From: Pseudomonas frederiksbergensis
GTDB taxonomy: Bacteria; Pseudomonadota; Gammaproteobacteria; Pseudomonadales; Pseudomonadaceae
Assembly: GCF_001952935.1 (NCBI RefSeq)
Contig: NZ_CP018319.1
Location: forward strand, 4,174,001 to 4,238,000
DNA: 64,000 bases
Direction: 5' to 3'
Positions 1-7,323 of the stretch are shown here, piece after piece; the stretch's first letter is position 1, and every line of letters begins with the position of its first letter. Position numbers and translations under genes: made by a program. The notes beneath the pieces were generated by a model. It was not told where the DNA came from. It saw only the letters and a list, made by a program, of their open reading frames with translations, and did no database searches.

Positions 1-24
1 GAATTGTTGCGGATTGACCGACAT
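1..24 (-). CDS. ttuD: Start of hydroxypyruvate reductase gene (partial)
   Basis: Only the first eight codons are in the window. Read on the minus strand they give MSVNPQQF, which resembles the N-terminus I associate with Pseudomonas TtuD-type hydroxypyruvate reductases (MSVDPQQ...). A GGGAG ribosome-binding site lies about 6 nt upstream. The position, downstream of gcl, hyi and glxR on the same strand, is where ttuD usually sits in this operon. The enzyme would reduce hydroxypyruvate to glycerate. The identification rests on eight residues and gene order, so it is an inference. Confidence 0.55.
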
Positions 25-63
25 GGCGGGCTCCCAATCTTTTTGTTCTTGGTTTACGCAGAT

Positions 64-173
64 GATCGTTCCCACGCTCTGCGTGGGAATGCCTCAATGG
101 ACGCTCCGCGTCCGCTTCGGCAGGGACGCGGAGCGTCCCGGGCTGCATTCCCACGCGGAGCGTGGGAACGATC
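64..173. repeat. Long nested inverted repeat, copy A
   Basis: The element begins GATCGTTCCCACGCTCTGCG and ends with the inverse, GCGTGGGAACGATC. Inside are further palindromes (GGACGCTCCGCGTCC and its partner). Related copies lie at 2111-2210, 7167-7278 and 15347-15481. This copy separates glxR from the ttuD start. It is non-coding and would fold into a cruciform or long RNA hairpin. Confidence 0.9.
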
Positions 174-187
174 AGCACAGGCGGGTG

Positions 188-1078
188 TTACTTATCGCGA
201 ATCGAGAAATTCGCCATGTGTTCCAGGCCCTTGATCAGCGCCGAGTGGTCCCAATTGCTGCCACCGATGGCTGCGCAGGTGCTGAACACTTGCTGGGTGT
301 TGGCGGTGTTGGGCAGGTTGATGCCCAGCTCTTTGGCGCCTTGCAGGGCCAGGTTCAGGTCCTTCTGGTGCAGGCTGATGCGGAAGCCTGGGTCGAAGGT
401 GCCTTTGATCATGCGCTCGCCGTGCACTTCGAGGATCTTCGAGGACGCGAAACCGCCCATCAACGCTTCACGGACCTTGGCTGGATCGGCACCGTTTTTC
501 GAAGCAAACAGCAGGGCTTCGGCCACGGCCTGGATGTTCAGCGCCACGATGATCTGGTTCGCCACTTTGGCGGTCTGACCGTCGCCGTTGCCGCCCACCA
601 GGGTGATGTTCTTGCCCATCGCCTGGAACAGCGGCAGGGCGCGTTCGAAGGCATCGGCATCGCCGCCGACCATGATGCTCAGGGTCGCAGCCTTGGCGCC
701 GACTTCACCGCCGGACACCGGCGCGTCGAGGTACTGAGCGCCTTTTTCATTGATTTTGACAGCGAAGGCTTTGGTGGCGGTTGGCGAGATCGAGCTCATG
801 TCGATCACGACTTTGCCTTTGCCAACACCGGCCGCAACACCGTCGGCGCGGAACAGCACGTCATCGACCTGCGGGGTATCCGGCACCATGACGATGATGA
901 ATTCGGCTTCTTGCGCGACTTCTTTCGGGTTCGCCAGGGCGACGGCGCCACCGGCAATCAGGTCAGCCGGTGCAGTGTCGTGGTGCGCCGACAGGAACAG
1001 GCTGTGACCGGCCTTCTGCAGGTTCAACGCCATTGGGTGGCCCATGATGCCGGTGCCGATAAATCCGATTTTAGCCAT
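188..1078 (-). CDS. glxR: Tartronate semialdehyde reductase (2-hydroxy-3-oxopropionate reductase)
   Basis: The 296-residue product belongs to the beta-hydroxyacid dehydrogenase family and has its usual length. The N-terminal Rossmann signature GFIGTGIMG is at residues 5-13, the substrate-binding DAPVSGGEVGA near 118-128, and the catalytic lysine (GQTAKVANQ) at about residue 171. It reduces tartronate semialdehyde, made by Gcl from two glyoxylate, to D-glycerate in the cytoplasm. It is the third gene of gcl-hyi-glxR-ttuD, all on the minus strand, and is separated from each neighbour by a palindromic repeat. GarR is a close paralogue, but the gcl context favours GlxR. Confidence 0.93.
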   Translation of the reverse strand: MAKIGFIGTGIMGHPMALNLQKAGHSLFLSAHHDTAPADLIAGGAVALANPKEVAQEAEFIIVMVPDTPQVDDVLFRADGVAAGVGKGKVVIDMSSISPTATKAFAVKINEKGAQYLDAPVSGGEVGAKAATLSIMVGGDADAFERALPLFQAMGKNITLVGGNGDGQTAKVANQIIVALNIQAVAEALLFASKNGADPAKVREALMGGFASSKILEVHGERMIKGTFDPGFRISLHQKDLNLALQGAKELGINLPNTANTQQVFSTCAAIGGSNWDHSALIKGLEHMANFSIRDK

Positions 1079-1130
1079 GAGAAAGTCCTCTTGTTTTTGT
1101 GTGGCTCCCGGCGCTGGACCGATGAGCTCT

Positions 1131-1296
1131 TTGTGGCGAGGGGGCTTGCCCCCGTTGGGTCGCGAAGCGGCCCCAATTGTTTTTTCGCGGTCGGTCAGAT
1201 AGAACGCATTTGCTGGTTTTACGACTGCTTCGCAGCCGAACGGGGCGGTGCGACGATTCGATGAATCCCCTCACCACAAAAGCCCGCTCCCACAGG
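1131..1296. repeat. Composite palindromic repeat (GTGGCGAGGGG type) with 15-bp insert
   Basis: The outer arms are TGTGGCGAGGGGGCTTGCC and the inverse AATCCCCTCACCACA, followed by half of a GAGCGGG-type REP (AGCCCGCTCCCACAGG). The same family occurs at 28682-28816. Compared with that copy, the right arm is interrupted by GCGGTGCGACGATTCGA at 1245-1261, a net gain of 15 bp. The element fills the hyi-glxR junction. Confidence 0.85.
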
Positions 1297-1304
1297 GATC
1301 TGCG

Positions 1305-2087
1305 TCAGATTGCGTTGTGGGTTTTGAGCCAGCCCAGGCCCGCTTCAGTGGTGGTCAGCGGCTTGTATTCGCAGCCAACCCAACCCTCATAACCGATGCG
1401 GTCCAGGTGTTCGAACAGGAAGCGGTAGTTGATCTCACCGGTGCCCGGTTCGTTGCGCCCAGGGTTATCGGCCAACTGGATGTGGTTGATCTCGCCCAGG
1501 TGCGCAGCCATGGTGCGGGCCAGGTCGCCCTCCATGATTTGCATGTGGTAGATGTCGTATTGCAGGAACAGATTGGCGCTGCCGACCTGTTCGCGAATCG
1601 ACAGGGCTTGCGCCGTGTTGTTCAGGTAGAAACCCGGGATGTCGCGGGTGTTGATCGCTTCCATCACCAGTTTGATGCCCGCCGCTTGCAGCTTGTCGGC
1701 CGCGTACTTGAGGTTGGCGACGAAGGTTTTTTCCACGGTGGCATCGTCGACGCCTTGTGGACGAATACCGGCCAGGCAGTTGACCTGGGTGTTGCCCAAC
1801 ACTTTCGCGTAGGCAATCGCCAGATCGACACCGGCGCGGAACTCTTCAACCCGGTCCGGCAGGCACGCGATACCGCGTTCGCCCTTGGCCCAGTCACCGG
1901 CCGGCAGGTTGAACAGCACCTGGGTCAAGCCATTGGCATCGAGCTTGGCTTTGATCTCGGCAGAGCTGAAGTCGTAAGGGAACAGGTATTCGACACCACT
2001 GAAGCCGGCCTTGGCGGCAGCTTCAAAACGGGCAAGAAAATCCTGCTCGGTGAACAGCATGGACAAGTTGGCTGCGAAACGCGGCAT
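1305..2087 (-). CDS. hyi: Hydroxypyruvate isomerase
   Basis: The 260-residue product is an AP-endonuclease-2-like TIM barrel of the Hyi family, with the typical N-terminus MPRFAANLSMLFTE. Likely metal and catalytic glutamates are in VMEAINTRD (about 143) and GCEYKP near the C-terminus. It interconverts hydroxypyruvate and tartronate semialdehyde in glyoxylate assimilation. The reading frame is open upstream to 2138, but that extension is translated repeat sequence; the ATG at 2087 matches the family start. It lies between gcl and glxR in one transcription direction. Confidence 0.93.
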   Translation of the reverse strand: MPRFAANLSMLFTEQDFLARFEAAAKAGFSGVEYLFPYDFSSAEIKAKLDANGLTQVLFNLPAGDWAKGERGIACLPDRVEEFRAGVDLAIAYAKVLGNTQVNCLAGIRPQGVDDATVEKTFVANLKYAADKLQAAGIKLVMEAINTRDIPGFYLNNTAQALSIREQVGSANLFLQYDIYHMQIMEGDLARTMAAHLGEINHIQLADNPGRNEPGTGEINYRFLFEHLDRIGYEGWVGCEYKPLTTTEAGLGWLKTHNAI

Positions 2088-2110
2088 GGTGGTCTCCCGT
2101 TCTAAGTTCT

Positions 2111-2210
2111 CGTTCCCACGCTCTGCGTGGGAATGCATCTATGGACGCTCTGCGTCCGCTTTGGGACGCGGAGCGTCCCGGGCTGCATTCCCACGCGGAG
2201 CGTGGGAACG
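2111..2210. repeat. Long nested inverted repeat, copy B
   Basis: The arms CGTTCCCACGCTCTGCGTGG and CCACGCGGAGCGTGGGAACG enclose a smaller palindrome GACGCTCTGCGTC / GACGCGGAGCGTC. It is nearly identical to copy A and occupies the gcl-hyi junction. Confidence 0.9.
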
Positions 2211-2227
2211 ATCAGCGGTCGTACAGA

Positions 2228-4003
2228 TCAATCAAGCAACGAAATCGCCGTTGGCGCATCGTTGCCGACCAGCGCCAGGTCTTCGAATTCGTTGACGGCG
2301 TTGATCTCGGTGCCCATGGAAATATTGGTCACACGCTCCAGAATAATCTCTACGATCACCGGTACCTTGAACTCTTCGATCAGCTCCTGAGCCCTGCGCA
2401 GGGCAGGCTGGATCTGGCTCGGTTCGAATACACGCAGCGCCTTGCAGCCCAGGCCTTCGGCGACCGCGACGTGGTCGACACCGTAACCGTTGAGTTCCGG
2501 AGCGTTCAAGTTGTCGAAGGACAGCTGCACGCAGTAGTCCATGTCGAAACCGCGCTGCGCCTGACGAATCAGCCCCAGGTACGAGTTGTTCACCACTACG
2601 TGGATGTACGGCAGCTTGAACTGCGCGCCCACCGCCAGTTCTTCGATCATGAACTGGAAGTCATAGTCGCCAGACAGTGCCACAACTTTACGGGTCGGAT
2701 CAGCCTTGACCACACCCAGCGCTGCTGGAATGGTCCAGCCCAACGGACCGGCCTGTCCACAGTTGATCCAGTGACGCGGTTTGTAGACGTGCAGGAACTG
2801 CGCGCCGGCAATCTGCGACAGGCCGATGGTGCTGACGTAGCACGTCTCTTTGCCGAACACCTGGTTCATCTCTTCGTAAACGCGCTGCGGCTTGACCGGC
2901 ACGTTGTCGAAGTGAGTCTTGCGCTGCAAGCTGGATTTGCGCTGCTGGCAGTCTTGCAGCCAGGCGCTGCGGTTTTTCAGTTTGCCGGCGGCTTGCCATT
3001 CGCGAGCGACTTCGATGAACACGGTCAGGGCGGCAGCGGCATCGGAAACGATGCCCAGGTCCGGGGTGAACACGCGGCCGATCTGGGTCGGTTCGATGTC
3101 AACGTGGATGAACTTGCGGCCTTCGGTGTAAACGTCGATCGAACCGGTGTGACGGTTGGCCCAACGGTTACCGACACCCAGCACCAGGTCGGATTTGAGC
3201 ATCGTCGCGTTGCCGTAGCGGTGCGAGGTTTGCAGACCGACCATGCCGACCATCAACGGGTGATCATCCGGGATGGTGCCCCAGCCCATCAAAGTCGGAA
3301 CCACCGGAATACCGGTCAGCTCGGCAAATTCCACCAGCAATTCGCTGGCGTCGGCGTTGATGATGCCGCCGCCGGCCACCAGCAACGGACGCTCGGCCTG
3401 ATCGAGCATGGCCAGGGCCTTCTCGATTTGCACGCGGTTCGCGGTTGGCTTGGCCAGCGGCAGTGGTTCATAGGCGTCGATGTCGAATTCGATTTCAGCC
3501 ATCTGCACGTCGAACGGCAGATCGATCAGCACCGGGCCTGGACGGCCGGAGCGCATTTCGTAGAAGGCTTTCTGGAACGCGTAAGGCACCTGGCCCGGTT
3601 CCATGACGGTGGTTGCCCATTTGGTCACTGGCTTGACGATCGAGGTAATGTCGACGGCCTGGAAGTCTTCCTTGTGCATCCGAGCGCGGGGAGCCTGGCC
3701 GGTAATGCAAAGAATCGGGATCGAGTCGGCCGAGGCACTGTAGAGCCCGGTGACCATGTCGGTACCGGCAGGTCCCGAAGTGCCGATGCACACGCCGATG
3801 TTGCCGGCCTTGGTGCGGGTGTAGCCCTCGGCCATGTGCGAGGCGCCTTCAACGTGGCGAGCGAGGACGTGATCGATGCCACCGACCTTCTGCAAGGCGG
3901 AGTACAGCGGGTTGATCGCGGCGCCCGGGATGCCAAAAGCGGTATCAACCCCTTCACGGCGCATCACCAGAACGGCGGCTTCGATTGCTCTCATTTTGCT
4001 CAT
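2228..4003 (-). CDS. gcl: Glyoxylate carboligase (tartronate-semialdehyde synthase)
   Basis: The 591-residue product is a ThDP enzyme with all three acetolactate-synthase-like domains. It condenses two glyoxylate to tartronate semialdehyde plus CO2. Residue 51 is valine in ARHVEGASH, where other ThDP enzymes have glutamate; this substitution is a known hallmark of Gcl. The ThDP/Mg motif begins GDYDFQFMIEEL and continues to VVVNNSYLG. The start at 4003 (MSKMRAIEAA) matches the family; the open frame further upstream runs across a TTGTATACAA palindrome and is not coding. It is the first gene of the operon, divergent from the GlcG-like gene. Confidence 0.97.
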   Translation of the reverse strand: MSKMRAIEAAVLVMRREGVDTAFGIPGAAINPLYSALQKVGGIDHVLARHVEGASHMAEGYTRTKAGNIGVCIGTSGPAGTDMVTGLYSASADSIPILCITGQAPRARMHKEDFQAVDITSIVKPVTKWATTVMEPGQVPYAFQKAFYEMRSGRPGPVLIDLPFDVQMAEIEFDIDAYEPLPLAKPTANRVQIEKALAMLDQAERPLLVAGGGIINADASELLVEFAELTGIPVVPTLMGWGTIPDDHPLMVGMVGLQTSHRYGNATMLKSDLVLGVGNRWANRHTGSIDVYTEGRKFIHVDIEPTQIGRVFTPDLGIVSDAAAALTVFIEVAREWQAAGKLKNRSAWLQDCQQRKSSLQRKTHFDNVPVKPQRVYEEMNQVFGKETCYVSTIGLSQIAGAQFLHVYKPRHWINCGQAGPLGWTIPAALGVVKADPTRKVVALSGDYDFQFMIEELAVGAQFKLPYIHVVVNNSYLGLIRQAQRGFDMDYCVQLSFDNLNAPELNGYGVDHVAVAEGLGCKALRVFEPSQIQPALRRAQELIEEFKVPVIVEIILERVTNISMGTEINAVNEFEDLALVGNDAPTAISLLD

Positions 4004-4030
4004 GGTTTTGGTGCCTCTTACGTTTTGTAA

Positions 4031-4040
4031 TTGTATACAA
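4031..4040. promoter_or_regulatory. Candidate GntR-type operator, gcl-proximal
   Basis: This is the perfect 10-bp palindrome TTGTATACAA, 28 bp upstream of the gcl start codon. An identical copy is at 4169-4178. The shape resembles operators of FCD-class GntR regulators. No such regulator is in the window, so the binding factor is unknown. Confidence 0.55.
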
Positions 4041-4168
4041 GTGGCTTTGTGCAGAGTGTATTCACGGCGGACGGCACAGGTCAATCCATTTTCTCAAGCG
4101 GCCGTTTCATTCGTCGGAAGCCCAATCTACTGTGGCTTTTCGTCGCATTTGGCGTTTTTCGAGAATTA

Positions 4169-4178
4169 TTGTATACAA
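4169..4178. promoter_or_regulatory. Candidate GntR-type operator, glcG-proximal
   Basis: This is the second perfect TTGTATACAA in the same divergent intergenic region, 138 bp (about 13 helical turns) from the first and about 93 bp upstream of the GlcG-like start. Confidence 0.55.
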
Positions 4179-4270
4179 AAAAATAACTCATTGTGTTCTA
4201 TTTGTTGCATCGGACTGTCGAACAAAACGCAGTCCAGCAGCTTTCCCTATAACAAAATGAGGACGGCACC

Positions 4271-4711
4271 ATGAGCGCTTTAACCTTGAAAGTCGCAGTC
4301 AACCTGGCCAATCAGGCTATTTCCGCAGGGCGTGCAATCTCGGCGGCTCCATTGACCATCGCGGTACTGGATGCGGGTGGACACTTGGTCACCCTGCAGC
4401 GTGAAGACGGCGCCAGCCTGCTGCGCCCGCAGATCGCCATCGGCAAAGCCTGGGGCGCCATTGCCCTGGGTAAAGGCTCACGCCTGCTGGCACTGGACGC
4501 ACAACAACGACCGGCGTTTATCGCCGCTTTGAACAGTCTGGGGCAGGGCAGTGTGGTGCCGGCACCGGGTGGGGTGTTGATTCGGGATCAGGACGGGAAC
4601 GTGCTGGGGGCTGTCGGTATCAGCGGGGATCTTTCGGATGTTGATGAGCAATGTGCGATCACTGCGATCGAGGCGGCGGGGTTGCGGGCGGATGCGGGGG
4701 TGACTGCTTGA
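4271..4711 (+). CDS. GlcG/HbpS-like protein (DUF336)
   Basis: The 146-residue cytoplasmic protein has the DUF336 fold signatures: ALTLKVAVNLANQAI at the start, PLTIAVLDAGGHLVTLQRED in the middle, and GVLIRDQDGNVLGAVGISG near the end. Relatives are GlcG of glycolate loci and haem-degrading HbpS. Its enzymatic role is not established. A GAGGA site 7 nt upstream supports the ATG. It is divergent from gcl and shares the TTGTATACAA intergenic region, so it is probably co-regulated with glyoxylate use. Confidence 0.85.
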   Translation: MSALTLKVAVNLANQAISAGRAISAAPLTIAVLDAGGHLVTLQREDGASLLRPQIAIGKAWGAIALGKGSRLLALDAQQRPAFIAALNSLGQGSVVPAPGGVLIRDQDGNVLGAVGISGDLSDVDEQCAITAIEAAGLRADAGVTA

Positions 4712-4731
4712 TTGTGTGTTGACTGATCTAA

Positions 4732-4833
4732 CGCCTTCGCGAGCAAGCCCGCTCCCACACTGGTTCGTCGGTGGACACAAATTGTGTGAACACCACAAAT
4801 CCCAATGTGGGAGCGGGCTTGCTCGCGAAGGCG
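4732..4833. repeat. REP pair (REPIN), upstream of RAYT
   Basis: The left arm CGCCTTCGCGAGCAAGCCCG is followed by CTCCCACA, and the exact inverse starts at 4806 (TGTGGGAGCGGGCTTGCTCG). The two inverted REPs are separated by about 46 bp. It lies between the GlcG-like gene and the RAYT gene. Confidence 0.93.
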
Positions 4834-4927
4834 ATCCTTCAGACACATCCAGCTAAAAGTCCGCCCCTCAGTTCCCGGTTCGCTGATCTAGCCTTTTCTT
4901 GATTTCATCCATGAAAGAGGCAAAGGA

Positions 4928-5386
4928 ATGCCTGAGCTATCAGCTTCACACCGCTTGCGCATCGGCCGCTATGCCGAGCAAAACCGCATTTATCTTCTGA
5001 CTGCCAACACCCTCAAGCGAGAGCCTGTTTTCAGGGATTACACGTTGGGCAGGATGGTCGTCCACCAATTCAAACAAGCACAGGATCACGGGTTTGCCGA
5101 CACCTTGGCCTTTGTGGTCATGCCCGATCACTTTCACTGGCTGATCCAGTTGCAAAAAGGGTCATTGGGCCAATTGATGTGTCAGGCCAAATCGTTGAGT
5201 GCCCGAACAATCAATGCTGAGACTGGAAGAATGGGCAGCCTTTGGCAGCAGAGTTTTCATGATCGTGCTTTGCGACGAGATGAGGATTTGGTGAAACTCG
5301 CCCGATATGTTGTCGCCAACCCATTGCGGGCGGGGGTGGTTGGGAAGCTTGGCGACTATCCGTTGTGGGATGCTATTTGGCTTTAG
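4928..5386 (+). CDS. REP-associated tyrosine transposase (RAYT, Y1_Tnp family)
   Basis: The 152-residue product has the HUH-type nuclease motif HFH at residues 68-70 (MPDHFHWLIQL), the conserved GSLWQQSFHDRALR at about 103-116, and the catalytic tyrosine Y127 in KLARYVVANPLRAG. These place it in the domesticated TnpA-REP group related to IS200/IS605 transposases, thought to act on REP hairpins as single-stranded DNA. REP pairs lie immediately on both sides (4732-4833 and 5405-5482), the arrangement expected for a RAYT and its substrates. All key residues are intact, so it is likely active. There is no terminal inverted repeat and no target duplication. Confidence 0.93.
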   Translation: MPELSASHRLRIGRYAEQNRIYLLTANTLKREPVFRDYTLGRMVVHQFKQAQDHGFADTLAFVVMPDHFHWLIQLQKGSLGQLMCQAKSLSARTINAETGRMGSLWQQSFHDRALRRDEDLVKLARYVVANPLRAGVVGKLGDYPLWDAIWL

Positions 5387-5404
5387 TCTTTGGATCGAGT
5401 TGCC

Positions 5405-5482
5405 CCCTTCGCGAGCCCGCTCCCACAGGGGATCTTCGGTGTTGCGGAGATCGAGTGTGGGAGCGGGCTTGCTCGCGAAGGG
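5405..5482. repeat. REP pair (REPIN), downstream of RAYT
   Basis: The right arm TGTGGGAGCGGGCTTGCTCG is complete. The left arm reads CTTCGCGAGCCCGCTCCCAC and lacks four bases (CAAG) relative to the other copies, so this pair is partly decayed. It lies between the convergent RAYT and TetR genes and may also end both transcripts. Confidence 0.88.
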
Positions 5483-5496
5483 CGCGCTGCGGTGTA

Positions 5497-6102
5497 TCAG
5501 TCCGGCTCACACCCCTTCAACACCAACCGGATAATCGTCTGCGCCGCCGCCTCGTAATCCGCCTCATCCAGCTTCGCTTTACCGGTTACCGCGGAAATCT
5601 GCCAATCAAAGTCGGCATAGGTCTGGGTCGCGGCCCAGATGCTGAACATCAGGTGGTTGGGGTCGATCGGGGCGATCTGGCCGCGGTCGATCCAGGTCTG
5701 GATGCAGTCGATGTTGTGCTTGGCCTGGCCGTTGAGTCGTTCAACCAGATCAGCGCTCAGGTGCGGGGCGCCGTGCATGATTTCGCTGGCGAACACCTTG
5801 GAGGCGAAGGGCAGGTCGCGGGAGATGCGGATTTTCGAGCGGATGTAGCCGCTCAGCACTTCACTGGGCACGCCGTCGGCATTGAACGGTGTCGAGGCCT
5901 GCAGAATCGGTTCGATGATGCTTTCCAGGACCTCGCGGTAGAGGTTTTCCTTGGATTTGAAGTAGTAGTAGACGTTGGGCTTGGGCAATCCCGCCTTGGC
6001 TGCGATGTCACTGGTTTTGGTCGCAGCGAAGCCCTTGTCGGCAAATTCTTCGCTGGCGGCACGCAGGATCAGTTCTTTGTTGCGCTCGCGGATAGTGCTC
6101 AT
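5497..6102 (-). CDS. TetR-family regulator, RutR-like
   Basis: The 201-residue product has an N-terminal TetR helix-turn-helix (GFAATKTSDIAAKAGLPKPN then VYYYFKSKENLY, about residues 25-55). Its C-terminal domain resembles E. coli RutR: SRDLPFASKVFASEIMHGAP, IAPIDPNHLMFSIWAATQ and YADF can be aligned by eye. RutR responds to pyrimidines. No rut or reductive pyrimidine genes are present here, so the ligand and targets are unknown. The ATG at 6102 is preferred over an upstream open extension because the HTH then begins at the usual distance. Confidence 0.88.
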   Translation of the reverse strand: MSTIRERNKELILRAASEEFADKGFAATKTSDIAAKAGLPKPNVYYYFKSKENLYREVLESIIEPILQASTPFNADGVPSEVLSGYIRSKIRISRDLPFASKVFASEIMHGAPHLSADLVERLNGQAKHNIDCIQTWIDRGQIAPIDPNHLMFSIWAATQTYADFDWQISAVTGKAKLDEADYEAAAQTIIRLVLKGCEPD

Positions 6103-6237
6103 AAACCAGGTGGTTCCTTGCCTGTGCTGGCGGTTGCGCATGGTAGCACCGGCCTCGCGCGGCGCTCAAGAATGCCCCGCAGCACGTTCGGCCGCGCTAT
6201 GCTGCGCAGCATTCACTATTCGAAGGAAACCTGATTC

Positions 6238-7152
6238 ATGGCAGGAAGCAGTTTGCTGTTGCTGATCGACGACATTGCCGCGGTACTCGACGACGTGGCA
6301 TTGATGACCAAAATGGCCGCCAAGAAGACCGCCGGCGTGCTCGGCGACGATCTGGCGCTCAATGCCCAGCAGGTTTCCGGCGTGCGTGCCGAGCGGGAAA
6401 TCCCGGTGGTATGGGCGGTGGCCAAGGGCTCGTTTCTGAACAAGCTGATCCTGGTGCCCTCGGCCCTGGCCATCAGTGCGTTCATTCCGTGGCTGGTCAC
6501 GCCGCTATTGATGGTCGGTGGCGCCTACCTGTGTTTCGAAGGTTTCGAGAAGCTGGCGCACAAATTCCTGCACAGCAAGGCTGAAGATCAGGCCGAACAT
6601 GCTGAGCTGGTCGAAGCCGTGGCTGATCCGGCGGTCGATCTGGTGGCGTTCGAGAAAGACAAGATCAAAGGTGCCATCCGCACTGACTTCATTCTGTCGG
6701 CGGAAATCATCGCCATCACTCTGGGTACCGTGGCGGATGCTTCGCTGACCCAGCAAGTCATCGTGCTGTCGGGCATTGCCATCGTCATGACCATCGGCGT
6801 GTATGGCCTGGTGGCGGGCATCGTCAAACTCGACGACCTCGGTTTGTGGCTGACCCAGAAGCCTGGCCAGATGGCCAAAAGCATCGGCGCCGGGATTCTG
6901 CGTGCGGCGCCGTACATGATGAAAAGCCTGTCGGTGATCGGCACGGCAGCGATGTTCCTGGTGGGTGGCGGGATTCTCACCCACGGCGTGCCGGTGGTTC
7001 ATCACTGGATTGAGACCGTCAGCGCAGGGGCGGGCGGTGCCGGGTTTATCGTGCCGACGTTGCTGAACGCGGTGGCGGGGATTGTGGCGGGGGCGGTGGT
7101 GTTGGTAGGCGTCATGGCCGCGAGCAAAATCTGGAAAGCAGTGAAAGGCTAA
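6238..7152 (+). CDS. DUF808 (YedI-like) inner-membrane protein
   Basis: The 304-residue protein begins MAGSSLLLLIDDIAAVLDDV, typical of the YedI/DUF808 family, and contains VAKGSFLNKLILVPSALAIS and several hydrophobic stretches (about 75-105, 145-195, 225-250, 265-300). The function of the family is unknown. AAGGAAAC lies just upstream of the ATG. It stands alone, transcribed divergently from the TetR gene with a short gap, which leaves open regulation by that TetR. A clear terminator follows at 7279. Confidence 0.88.
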   Translation: MAGSSLLLLIDDIAAVLDDVALMTKMAAKKTAGVLGDDLALNAQQVSGVRAEREIPVVWAVAKGSFLNKLILVPSALAISAFIPWLVTPLLMVGGAYLCFEGFEKLAHKFLHSKAEDQAEHAELVEAVADPAVDLVAFEKDKIKGAIRTDFILSAEIIAITLGTVADASLTQQVIVLSGIAIVMTIGVYGLVAGIVKLDDLGLWLTQKPGQMAKSIGAGILRAAPYMMKSLSVIGTAAMFLVGGGILTHGVPVVHHWIETVSAGAGGAGFIVPTLLNAVAGIVAGAVVLVGVMAASKIWKAVKG

Positions 7153-7166
7153 ACCTGTGGGTGTTT

Positions 7167-7278
7167 GATTGTTCCCACGCTCTGCGTGGGAATGCCTCAA
7201 TTGGACGCTCTGCGTCCGCTTCCAGGTGTGACGCAGAGCGTCACGGGCTGCATTCCCACGCAGAGCGTGGGAACGATC
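7167..7278. repeat. Long nested inverted repeat, copy C
   Basis: The arms GTTCCCACGCTCTGCGTGGG and CCCACGCAGAGCGTGGGAAC enclose inner palindromes GGACGCTCTGCGTCC / GACGCAGAGCGTC. It is of the same family as 64-173 and sits between the convergent DUF808 and MlaA-like genes, immediately before a terminator. Confidence 0.9.
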
Positions 7279-7311
7279 AGGCCATTCGATTCGCATCGAA
7301 TGGCCTTTTTT
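7279..7311 (+). terminator. Rho-independent terminator of the DUF808 gene
   Basis: A 12-bp perfect stem AGGCCATTCGAT / ATCGAATGGCCT has loop TCGC and is followed by a run of T. It directly follows repeat copy C. Confidence 0.9.
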
Positions 7312-7323
7312 GTTGCCGATGAA

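Noticed and set aside
14..1264. 416-codon plus-strand frame
   Set aside because: It runs through a palindromic repeat and antisense to glxR; its composition is a shadow of that gene.
2141..4030. 629-codon plus-strand frame
   Set aside because: It is antisense to gcl and starts inside a repeat; no motif supports it.
4732..5482. CRISPR-like array from repeated REP units
   Set aside because: Units are palindromic, paired and scattered at gene ends, with no regular spacers and no cas genes.
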